The notes under the pieces: generated by a model | Databases searched by the model: none | The model's input: the letters and a program-made list of their open reading frames with translations, nothing else | Told to the model about the DNA's origin: nothing | Part shown: positions 33,176 through 41,801 of the stretch, in pieces | How the letters are laid out: every line of letters begins with the position of its first letter | Numbering within the stretch: the first letter of the stretch is position 1 | Program-made: the position numbers and the translations under genes | DNA from: Symbiodinium microadriaticum | Taxonomy: Eukaryota > Sar > Dinophyceae > Suessiales > Symbiodiniaceae | Length of the DNA stretch: 64,000 nucleotides | NCBI GenBank assembly: GCA_001939145.1 | Contig: LSRX01000186.1 | Coordinates: 634,391 to 698,390 of the forward strand | Direction: 5' to 3'

Positions 33176-34044
33176 CCCCTCCCACAAACAGCCAATCCAC
33201 TGGAGGAGGCGAAACTTCGCCGGACTCTGGGGCTCATTTATGGGTTCACACAGAGGGACCCCCCCCCCCACGATGGTAACTTTGAGTGGGGGTCAGTGGG
33301 GAGGGGATTAAGAGGTGGGGAATAGAAGGAATCCGAATAGGAACCTCTGACCGCTTCGGCCGGGGCCGAGGCGAATATTCTACGCGGCCTACATCCGCAT
33401 GTCCACGCGTATTCGCTTCCGGCAACCTTCGACCTAACACCGAGCCTAAAGCACGAAATCGCCGGACCGCTGCACTTCGCCGCCCTGAACCGCCGAGATG
33501 TCTCGAAATCTAAGTACCCTGAAGTCTTAAGAAAGCAGGCCTGGTCGTCTGTCGGCCGCTCCCTGGCTGCTTGGGACCTACCGAGCCTACCGGGGGGGGG
33601 GGGAAGAATGCGCCCAGGTTCGCTCTAAGAACGACTTTGGGAGTAGCGTAGGATGATACGTCTTTACTTTGGCCTATTGAAGCTCTTATTGTCGGCATTT
33701 GTTCAAGAATGTTGCCGAGAGGTTGTGAGGGATATGCAAGTGTTCTTTGGGGCTTTAATTAACTTTCTACAGAGCATGAAGTTATACGGCTTTTGGTCCA
33801 ACTTATGACTTGTGGTGTCCGAACTGCACCAAGATCTGTCGTGATCCTGCACCCACATACTCGTAGCAAAGGGAAGGCCTTTTGGGGTGCAGAGTTTCGA
33901 CTCTACTCCTAAGCCCCAAACTTGAAACCCTCAGATGGCCTTAAACCCGATACCCCCCAAAGCTCGAAGCTCTAAATGCCAGGCCCAAAGAGCACAAGAC
34001 CTTCAACCGAGAGCTCGAAGTCCTACTTGGGGTTCAGAGCTTAT

Positions 34045-34139
34045 GGGTTTAGGGTTTAGGGGTTTGGGGAACAGGAATCCAAAGTTCTGATACAAAAAAC
34101 CCTAACCCCTAAACCCTAACCCCTAAACCCCTAAACCCT
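34045..34139. repeat. Telomere-like arrays in opposite orientations
   Basis: TTTAGGG units at 34045-34067 face CCCTAAA/CCCCTAAA units at 34097-34139, forming an inverted pair separated by ~30 bp. The second array ends ten bases before the ATG at 34149. Confidence 0.85.
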
Positions 34140-34148
34140 GCGACAAAC

Positions 34149-35456
34149 TTGATCAAGGCTACCCAAGCTGATTTCGCCGGCGCGCCGGGTCCAGGGAATG
34201 AAGGGATTCGGAGTCCCCATCGGCTTCAAGGTTGGGCCCACCTCCGGGACTATCCCTGGAGGCTGCGCAGACCCCGACTTCCGGTGACCGAAGGCACAAG
34301 CCTTAAGCCCCGCAAGGAGAGTGGACGTGGGGTCACTGCTGTTTCGGGAGAAGAGCCTGAAAGTAGCTCAAGCCAGGCTGCTCAGGACAAAAAGGAAAAG
34401 GATGCGAAGACAAAAAGGGCTGCAGCAGAGCCTTCCAAGCCAGACAAAGGTGTCGTGAAGGACGATGGTGGTTCGCCGAAGACTTCGCAGGCAGCCCCCA
34501 GTGCTACTCCTGCCCCTGCGGGGACTGCAGGCCCTGGAAGTGCTGACAATAAGCCCGCCAACACTACCACCACGACGGGCACAGACCCTAAACCGAAGTC
34601 TGGAGACGGAGCAGGCACTCCGGTGGTAACACCGGCTTCGATGCTGCAAGAGATCCAGGCGGTGCACAAGTTGGTGAAGACTATGGCAGACGGTGGAGCA
34701 ACTCCGGAGATGAAGAAGGAGATGGAAAATCTCCGCAAAGATGTCACCACGATCATGAAGTTTCTCTCGTCGAGTGACAAAGACCTGAAAAATCTTTCAG
34801 ATCGCATTTCAGCGATGGAGACAGTGCTTGGGGCTGTGAACGCCAGAGTGTGTACCCTCTCGTCTAACCTGGATATACATGCCAAGGCGACGGAGTCGTA
34901 CCTCAAAGAGGCCCTTAAGAGCATTTCTGTCGTGGGTGGTGCAGCGAAGACCTTCCATGCGGACACCCAGGTGCTGATCGGCGCGAAACACGACAATTTG
35001 GAGCAGGGGATCAAGTCCTGCATCAACAAAGTCACCAACTGCGACTATGAGTCGCATACTTCGCTGTCTAAAACTCTGGGCGATCTCAGCAAGCAGACCT
35101 ACGACATGGGCCAGGAGTTGCTGGCAGCGTTGCACTTTGTGCAAGGTGAGCAGGGCACTATGAAGGACAACCTCTGGCAGATTGCTAATGTTCTCGGGGA
35201 TACGGTGGAGCAGGTGAGGATCATTCGTGATTACTGCGAAAGGCCAGTCCCGGTGAACGTCCAAGCATCAGGGCCGGCGGCAGCCATGCCACCTCCCCCT
35301 GCCTACGAGCCCAGTATCCATGGGGCCAGAGCAACTGCATCTCCAAACGGCCATTCCTCTGGCCCGGGGAAGTGGGACCACTGCAGCACCCCAGACAGCT
35401 CCGCAGGTGAACATCGACATGGGCGATGGACGCACTATCAACATTCCTGTGCATAG
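34149..35456 (+). CDS. Unknown protein with Lys/Pro/Thr-rich arm and helical coiled-coil-like body
   Basis: A 435-codon frame. The first ~55 residues (Arg/Pro-rich) may be non-coding, so the true start is uncertain. Residues ~55-165 are low-complexity (Lys, Ala, Pro, Thr, Gly). Residues ~165-375 are strongly helical with coiled-coil-like spacing (SMLQEIQAVHKLVKTMADGG, EMKKEMENLRKDVTTIMKFL, LSDRISAMETVLGAVNARVC, TLGDLSKQTYDMGQELLAAL). Near the end (about 35370) the frame probably slips: another frame reads TTAAPQTAPQVNIDMGDGRT and then INIPVHR-stop at about 35455, which is far more natural than the His/Ser-rich ending here. I recognise no family. A gene with a different activity follows 570 bp downstream on the same strand. 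It could be a cellular gene or the structural ORF of an unrecognised element. Confidence 0.6.
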   Translation: MIKATQADFAGAPGPGNEGIRSPHRLQGWAHLRDYPWRLRRPRLPVTEGTSLKPRKESGRGVTAVSGEEPESSSSQAAQDKKEKDAKTKRAAAEPSKPDKGVVKDDGGSPKTSQAAPSATPAPAGTAGPGSADNKPANTTTTTGTDPKPKSGDGAGTPVVTPASMLQEIQAVHKLVKTMADGGATPEMKKEMENLRKDVTTIMKFLSSSDKDLKNLSDRISAMETVLGAVNARVCTLSSNLDIHAKATESYLKEALKSISVVGGAAKTFHADTQVLIGAKHDNLEQGIKSCINKVTNCDYESHTSLSKTLGDLSKQTYDMGQELLAALHFVQGEQGTMKDNLWQIANVLGDTVEQVRIIRDYCERPVPVNVQASGPAAAMPPPPAYEPSIHGARATASPNGHSSGPGKWDHCSTPDSSAGEHRHGRWTHYQHSCA

Positions 35457-36026
35457 ATAGTTTTGCCTAGAATCACAGGATAGTAATTGCATGCACGAGG
35501 GCAGCATTTCATGTTGATGTCTTAGCTTTCTAGCCCTGGCTTACTTTCTGCAGCCGCCCTGTCTGCATGCCTGAATTTAATGCATGTCTTGCGTACTGTG
35601 CATGACCCTGCCCTTTTCTTTGCACTGGCACTGAGCTCCTTGCAATGTTCTCTTTCAGCCTTAATTTTCTTTATGCTGTCTGGCATTCCGGAGCCTTGGG
35701 GCCCTGAAGCGCGCAGTCTCAGAAGGCGAGCTTTTCTATGCTTCCTGGCATCGTTGCACGCTGCACTTGATTGCTTTCGCTTCCCTTTTGCATGTTACTG
35801 GTACTGCAGCAACGGATTGAGAAAAAGAGCGACCACTGCAGGCCTTTCACTAGGTGAACCTCCTGTCTGCCACCCTCTTCCCGTAGGACCCTGTTGAGTG
35901 AGACTTATTGATGAAGTTCCGAACACGTCATGTGCATGTGAGTCCGAGCTTTCGCATGTTCAAGCAAACTCCCCCGAGCCCTTGCCCCGCAGCAAAACCT
36001 GAACCCACAGTCGAGTCACAGTCCAA
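35457..36026. other. Spacer between two + strand genes
   Basis: 570 bp with no clear coding motif. The frame at 35580-35897 is hydrophobic but unrecognised. It could be untranslated sequence, an intron or ordinary spacer. Confidence 0.4.
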
Positions 36027-37439
36027 ATGGATGATTTCGATTTTCAGCTTGCCTCTTACCTTTCTCCCTTTGAACCTTTGCTTGGTGATGCGTTCTTGGG
36101 AGTCCTGGAGACAATGCCTGAACACATGGCCCATCAATTCGCAGTGGATTTCAGGGCTTATTTGCGAGCGATGCGTAGATCCTGGAGCTGGCACTTCTCT
36201 TTCCTTTTCGAGATGCACTTGTACTGCTTGTCATTGGAGCGCACATTGCAGGACTACCATCGTCCACACCCCCCGCCCTCTCGAGGTTCTCCACCTTTTC
36301 CACCCTCACACGAGAAGACCGATCGTTCATTCAGTTCTTGGCCAGGGACATGCAGTGTCGCTTTGATGCCACGTGTGAAAGCATGTCATGGCATTCCTTG
36401 CGACAACACATCCCAGTCTTCGAGATTTTGCTTCAACCAGCCAGAAGTAGCAGGATTCGGGAGTAGATTAGGCCCCAACATGTTTGCTGTCCCTTTGAAG
36501 CCTGCCTTAGGAACGGTGAACCTGCATGACCACCCTGACTCTCCTGAGGCTACCACTGGACTACACGCAGCAACAGAAGTTGTTGAAGTGGACTCCCAAA
36601 GAAGTGATGTTCTCCCTGAAGAGACGGTAGCCCGCTTCACTGGAACAGCTTCGAGCGAATGCAGAACCGAAACAGTCGAAGCAAGAGCCAAGCTTATCCT
36701 AGAGACCTTCGGGGGGCCTAGTAAAGCCCAACTACTGGACCTCTTCAATGCCTTGCCTCGTTCGTTGTTTCGTCGTGCGGATGGTGGTGATGGTGGCTCG
36801 TCGATCTCGTTCGTGGTAGGTGGTGTCAACCCACGATCCTCTACCCTGCCCCTCCACCTCTGCAACTCACACCCAAACTTCGTCCGTGCTGTGACTAGCT
36901 ATGTCAGGGAAGTCTGCCCGAGTCATAAGTTCTCAACCTTTGTGATTCGTAGAGGTCTCTCGGGGAAGGTCCATCGTGATTGTAAGAATGGACCGTGCCC
37001 CTCAGTAGTGGTTGGTCTGAATGACTGCCTTGCGGGGGATCGCCTTTGGATCCACGATAAAGTAGGCAGCTGCACTAAGAGACACCTTGATCAAGACCTC
37101 TTGGGTACAGTAGTTCCCCTACGAGCCCCGTTTGTCTTTGATGCCAGAAAGACCCTTCATGCTGGGCACCTGTCTGATGTCTCCTTAGCGCCCTCCCGTG
37201 TAGTGTTAGTGGCCTTCACTACCATTAATGCCAGATATACGGAGCCAAGGGTCAAAGTGCAAATGGAGGAGCTCGGCTTTCCGCTGCCTGATGCCGAAGA
37301 CATGCACATGCAAGATGGGGTTGTCCTAAAGGAATGCCCCAAGAGGCTTCGGCAGTTGACGTTCCTGGAGGCCCTTCATCTGACAAGAGAAGAGGATGAG
37401 GCACACGATGTCATCGAGGTTCTTGATTCGCAGGACTGA
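36027..37439 (+). CDS. Protein with 2OG-Fe(II)-oxygenase-like domain
   Basis: A 470-codon frame starting MDDFDFQLASYLSPFEPLLG. The N-terminal ~60 residues are helical, and residues ~75-220 are low in order. From ~225 (RAKLILETFGGPSKAQLLDL) there is a compact domain. SSISFVVGGVNPRSSTLPLH leads into a helix, then a double-stranded beta-helix pattern: KVHRDCKNG with His316 and Asp318 (HxD), SVVVGLNDCLAGDRLWI, PFVFDARKTLHAGHL with His378 or His381, and APSRVVLVAFTT with Arg391. HxD...H...R is the iron and 2-oxoglutarate binding set of the AlkB/prolyl-hydroxylase fold. From memory, unverified, similar domains recur in dinoflagellate proteins, some in retroelement polyproteins. Substrate unknown. 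The frame is intact. Confidence 0.65.
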   Translation: MDDFDFQLASYLSPFEPLLGDAFLGVLETMPEHMAHQFAVDFRAYLRAMRRSWSWHFSFLFEMHLYCLSLERTLQDYHRPHPPPSRGSPPFPPSHEKTDRSFSSWPGTCSVALMPRVKACHGIPCDNTSQSSRFCFNQPEVAGFGSRLGPNMFAVPLKPALGTVNLHDHPDSPEATTGLHAATEVVEVDSQRSDVLPEETVARFTGTASSECRTETVEARAKLILETFGGPSKAQLLDLFNALPRSLFRRADGGDGGSSISFVVGGVNPRSSTLPLHLCNSHPNFVRAVTSYVREVCPSHKFSTFVIRRGLSGKVHRDCKNGPCPSVVVGLNDCLAGDRLWIHDKVGSCTKRHLDQDLLGTVVPLRAPFVFDARKTLHAGHLSDVSLAPSRVVLVAFTTINARYTEPRVKVQMEELGFPLPDAEDMHMQDGVVLKECPKRLRQLTFLEALHLTREEDEAHDVIEVLDSQD

Positions 37440-38583
37440 AGTCTTCCTGGGGATAAGTAGCCCGTGTGTAAAACATGAGCTGCTGGTTTTCTTTGCCTTT
37501 GCTGGACTGGAATTCATGAATTTGCTGCTGGACTGTTGCATGTTCGATGCTGCATGGGATGATGTCTGCATGAGATGGGTGATGAATTTGCATGCTGGTC
37601 TTGTCTGTCGGTCCTGTCCTTCCTTCCCTACCTGCCCCTACCTTTATCATGTTTTATCCTTTGCTACCCCCCCCCTAACAACCACTAACCTGCCTGCGCG
37701 AAGCCATGGACCGCTGAAACACTGCTTGGTGAGACCGACATGATGGACTGCTGAGAGATGGACAAGTAACCACCGATGGAGGTGGTGAAAGTCACTGGCT
37801 CTTAGCTGCAAGCAAGTCTGCAGGCCAGCTGTCAGAGGGTCGAGTGCAAAACCACGAGAAGTCTACTGGCTACAGAAGGGAACATGAACAGAGAGGGGAG
37901 CCTTCGGGGTGAATGCTCCTGCAAGTTTCTCTGGTCTGGAATGCTTTATGGAAGCTGGAGGACTTGGGATGATAATAGCGGCCATTCTGGCAGCCCGCTG
38001 CATCACTGTTGCAACAGACGATGCCAGATACACTGGACCCTGTCACTAGGGGCCATCTACTGGACTCTGCAATGGGACGATTTTGCAGACCTTGACTATG
38101 CCTATCCCAAGGGGAAGTGTACACCTGCAAGTGAAGGCGTGAAAGTTTGTGGAGCCCTTTCAGAGACTGTGGCCAGTGCCCCTGTAGCAGCTCTTACAGC
38201 TCTGAGAATGCATGTCGATGCAAGAGTCTGGAAGCTGAATTAAGACGGCTACGAACTCGGGACACTGTACTACAAAAGTTGTTTCTGACCTCCTCGAGTT
38301 CTGATGCGCAACCTCTGAACAACCATAATTAGGTTTCACCGTAGCGTAACTTCTTCTCTGTAGTTCTCTGAGTGTCCCTGCTGAGCTTCGAAGGGTTTGT
38401 GGTCTATATCTGTTCTATCTTTGCTTTGGAAGCTTGAGAGGCAGGGATATGTGACAGTAAAACCTGTTGCATTCAGGCAGGCCATTGTCCTTCTGGGTGG
38501 TTCACGGTTCTTAGATCGGGTTCTGGGCTTGTTTCCTGTCAATGGCCTGTCTTTCCTGTGTCACGCCGACCTCGTACCAAGAA

Positions 38584-38616
38584 CCTCGCCTGGCTTGTCC
38601 GAGTTGTGAGGGCGTA
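38584..38616. repeat. Dispersed 33-bp repeat, copy 2
   Basis: Matches 12752-12784 with one difference. Here it directly abuts a CCCTAAA array; copy 1 lies ~30 bp after an isolated CCCTAAACC motif. Confidence 0.65.
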
Positions 38617-38668
38617 AACCCCTAAACCCCTAAACCCTAAACCCTAAACCCCTAAACCCTAAACCCTA
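38616..38668. repeat. Telomere-like CCCTAAA array
   Basis: About seven CCCTAAA and CCCCTAAA units, nearly perfect. Confidence 0.9.
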
Positions 38669-39494
38669 CCGACCTCAAGTCTCAAGAAAAAGGCCCGGGA
38701 AGCTCTGGGGATCCAAGGCCTCTGGGCTCGCGGCCCTCGCACCGTTGGCCGAGGGCCCGGGCCCTTGAGGGGTTTTGAGGGCTCTTTGGGGTTTCAAGTT
38801 ATAGGTCTTCGTGCTTGTTGTCATCTGCGCCAAAGCCTGAAAGCCTGCCCCCTTGAAGCTGCATACCTAGGGGCGCTACAAAAAAGACAGGTGATGGAAG
38901 GTTGCTTTACTCTAATCCTGTCAGATTGCACTTTTGGCTCTGTTGACTGTGCCTGGAGGATGAGTGTCTGGGACGAGGGTATTCAACTTTGATTTTGTTT
39001 ACGTTATTATTTAGAGGGGGCTTAACCGGAGTTTCAGGTAAGCTGCCTTTGCGATACGAATGGCTTTGTCAGCCCGCTCCATGACGGGATTCTGCAGGTA
39101 TGTTGTGGGCCTCACGTCGTTTACGGAGGTCAGATTGCGCGGTGGCAGGACATCCTCTCTCAACCCGGGTAAAGAAGTGCAGACCTTCAAACATCTTCTA
39201 ACTTCGCTCAACTAGTGCATGCTCGACTTGCTCCGGAGCACTCGCTAGTCGCTACAACACCCTGGTTGCACTTAAGCGTGGCTTGGCGCTCTTACTATGC
39301 CATCACTGTTTCTCAACACCGCAGGGAATTTGGACACCTCTGTCCACCCCTCGTTGTCGAAGAATCTGCCGAGGCATGTACCAGCTCAAGCTCAACAGCT
39401 GCCGCTCAGGCTGCCGTTGTTTTTGCTCTCCACCAGCCCTTCCCCAAGAAAGACTAAATCTCCTAATATCCTTGGGTCCGTGTATTCATAGGAG

Positions 39495-39569
39495 CATACT
39501 TTGACCCTAAAGTACTTGTATAGGGACTACTTTGGGGCCCAGTTATGTACTATATGAGTACATGGACCC
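39495..39569. mobile_element. MITE-like element, family C, truncated and inverted
   Basis: Aligns with the reverse complement of the 42315-42415 element. It shares CATACTTTG, CCTAAAGTAC, TAGGGACTACTTT and the end GTACATGGACCC. One terminal arm is missing. Confidence 0.5.
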
Positions 39570-40361
39570 TTAAACCCAAAACTCTTATAGTCTTATAGTA
39601 CCCTCTTAGAACCCTTAAAGGAACCCTTACAGGAACCCTTTCGATTAAGTGGACCCCTAGGGTATGGGCGAATTTGTGGAGCCCTGGACCCTTCGACACG
39701 GGTCTCAACCGCCGAGTCGCAGTCTCGAGTTGTTGTGAGCTTCAATGGCTTCGGTGTAGGGGTAGGGTTTAGGGTTCGGAGTCTAGGGTTTAGGGTTTTT
39801 AAAAGTTAGGGTTTAAAGAGCCCAAAAGCCGTAAGGTCAAGGTGTTTCCCAAGCTGTGATCCAACAAGAGTGCCCGTGCGTGGTGTATACAGGACTGAGT
39901 CCAGTGTGTGAAGGTGCTCATGGGATCTTTGCTAAAGGACACTGGGAACTATCGTAGCCTCCACATCTCCCATATCTGTAGCAAAGATGTTAGCCTTGTC
40001 ATGGGCACACAGCTCCTCGCATGGTTCTGCGATCTCTCGGAGCCCTCGGCGCAGACAGCGGCACCTTCAGTCGCAGCTTCAGGGGCGTTTGCAACGAGGT
40101 CGGGGGCGGTGGCTGCTGTCCGTCACTGCTGCAGTCTGTTGGCCAGCCACTTGCTTGCAACGATATACCGACATACTCTAATTATGTATGACACCACTTG
40201 GATGAAGTCAGACGTGTCTGTCATAGTGTCAGAGTGGTATTGCTCGCTTTTCGAATTTTCTTGTCGCCAGTGAAGAAGGGTCACGCCGATCAGCCCTGAA
40301 GAAGTTTGGCAAGCATATGCAGACCAACTTTGTTAAACAGCTAATCATCTGGGTTTAGGGC

Positions 40362-41801
40362 TTGCCGAGTCCTTTCACCTGTCACTATCAAATACGAGTT
40401 ACCGAGCGCTGGCAGCAGGCACCGAAACAGCGATATCGGACCTGCTTGGCGGCTTCCAAAAGACGTGCAGAGCTGCTGGTGGATGCAGACCACGGTGGTA
40501 TACATCCGATCATGGAAGCTATCCAGCAGTTGAGGAAGGAAGGCTTCCGCGTTCACACGACTGTTTACGCTGAGCCAGGAAGACAGAATAACAAGAAGTG
40601 GCATCAGCTTTTCCAACAGAGCGGGGTTACTTTCAGCCCCGTTCCACGGAACGAGGAAGGAGAGGCAAACGACATAGAAATTGAAAAACAGCTGGTGCAG
40701 TTGGCTCAGTCGAAAGAAGACATCTGCATAGCTTTGTTGGCGGCCGACGCAGACTTTTTCGAGCAGATTCGGCAGATTGCGTCTTTGCACAAGAAGAACA
40801 CGTGGGTTTTTGTCCCTACAGGCTGTCCAGCCTCCACTAATCATGTCTTTCGAAGGTACAAGGAAACTGCTGCACATGTTGTGCCATTGGCCACTTCTGT
40901 TTTGACGGCTGAACAACATCGGCGCGGTGAGGGCGTGAAGGTTAGAGCTACTCTGGAGCCGGACGGACATGGTAGTGTGAACATGGCGGAGCCCTGTCCG
41001 TCTTCTCATCTTGATCAAGAAGATTTAGATCAGCTTCGGGATTTTCTGCAAGAACTTGGCTACTGTGATGATGGAGTTGAGGCAGGACCCCTGCTGCAGT
41101 CCGTGGCAAAGTTTTGGTTCGTTAACCGGCTGGGACCACTTACAGTTTATCCGATGCAGTTGGCGCTTGAAGCTGCGTGCGAGGTTCTCCAAGCTTCAAG
41201 ACACCCAACTTCATGGGCTCGCTGCCACAATGACCATGCTTTCTTCCTCCCAATAACAACTACAGGGACTAACAATGACAAAACGCTCAGAGAATACGGT
41301 GGCAAGAATGCAAGGAGAGTTTTCAGAGGTGGGGGGCCTTTCATGCTCAAGGATTCGACCGACATGGTGGCACAAGCTTTGCAAAGGTTGGGGTATCTGG
41401 ATCAAGGCTTGAGCACTGATTTGCCCGAGGCTCTGCTGTTGTTTGTGAACCGGCCAGAACACAAGAACACTCTCCGAAAAAAACTTGATGCACTTCCTGT
41501 CTCCAGCGACACTGTCGTCGACGTGGAGCACAAAATGAGGCATGCGTTTCTGTCAAATCATTCTTCCGGCAAGTGGGTTGTAGCTCAAAGGGACGCTGAC
41601 GTACGTCAGACTTTGTGCAAGCAAGGTTTCTTGAAGACGATCGAAGCGCCACAGCCGGAAGTGCTGCAAGCGATGCGGAGAGTTGTACGCAGTCTCGGTT
41701 TGCGAGAGATGCGCAGCTACAATGTGTATGTTTTCATCATCCAGCAGCATATGTACAGCAAGGACCCTGCCAGAGTTGGAAACATCGAGTTTAAGATCTG
41801 A
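40362..41801 (+). CDS. NYN-domain protein (PIN-like nuclease fold)
   Basis: An intact 479-codon frame. Residues ~33-165 form a NYN domain, a PIN-like fold that cuts RNA. RRAELLVDADHGG gives the first acidic pair (Asp41, Asp43); EEGEANDIEIEKQLVQ gives Asp104; ICIALLAADADFFEQI gives the xxDxDF motif (Asp129, Asp131); KKNTWVFVPTG closes the sheet. The rest (~200-460) contains two similar helical units: DFLQELGYCDDGVEAGP with FVNRLG (~227-260), and ALQRLGYLDQGLSTDLPEAL with FVNRPEH (~345-375). They may bind RNA or protein. An RNA-processing or RNA-decay role is inferred from the fold alone. The chosen ATG is the first in frame; it lies ~20 bp after a GGGTTTAGGGC motif, so the 5' end may be truncated or begin in an upstream exon. 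Confidence 0.75.
   Translation: MPSPFTCHYQIRVTERWQQAPKQRYRTCLAASKRRAELLVDADHGGIHPIMEAIQQLRKEGFRVHTTVYAEPGRQNNKKWHQLFQQSGVTFSPVPRNEEGEANDIEIEKQLVQLAQSKEDICIALLAADADFFEQIRQIASLHKKNTWVFVPTGCPASTNHVFRRYKETAAHVVPLATSVLTAEQHRRGEGVKVRATLEPDGHGSVNMAEPCPSSHLDQEDLDQLRDFLQELGYCDDGVEAGPLLQSVAKFWFVNRLGPLTVYPMQLALEAACEVLQASRHPTSWARCHNDHAFFLPITTTGTNNDKTLREYGGKNARRVFRGGGPFMLKDSTDMVAQALQRLGYLDQGLSTDLPEALLLFVNRPEHKNTLRKKLDALPVSSDTVVDVEHKMRHAFLSNHSSGKWVVAQRDADVRQTLCKQGFLKTIEAPQPEVLQAMRRVVRSLGLREMRSYNVYVFIIQQHMYSKDPARVGNIEFKI

Larger units (their letters stand above)
28391..34034. other. Gene-free, repeat-rich stretch
   Basis: Holds telomere-like arrays (28749-28777, 29132-29176), a GGT/GGC-rich tract (about 30105-30210), AGC/AGT and GAT arrays, A/T repeats and a sequencing gap. 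No frame has a recognisable motif. Frames such as 31147-31398 (-) and 32721-33008 (+) are short and unassigned. Confidence 0.45.
37440..40361. other. Gene-poor stretch with possible gene remnants
   Basis: A + strand frame at 37884-38243 and an overlapping one at 38147-38332 have some protein character (CGQCPCSSSYSSENACRCKS followed by LEAELRRLRTRDTVLQKL, a short coiled-coil-like end). They may be the 3' part of a spliced gene, but I recognise no family. Telomere-like arrays lie at 38616-38668 and 39763-39815, and a family-C MITE copy at 39495-39569. The 39908-40273 frame (+) is unassigned and could be an upstream exon of the NYN gene. Confidence 0.35.

Noticed and set aside
34382-35038. 218-codon minus-strand frame
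   Set aside because: Antisense of the low-complexity and helical + strand gene.
40341-41018. 225-codon minus-strand frame
   Set aside because: Antisense shadow of the NYN gene with no motif.
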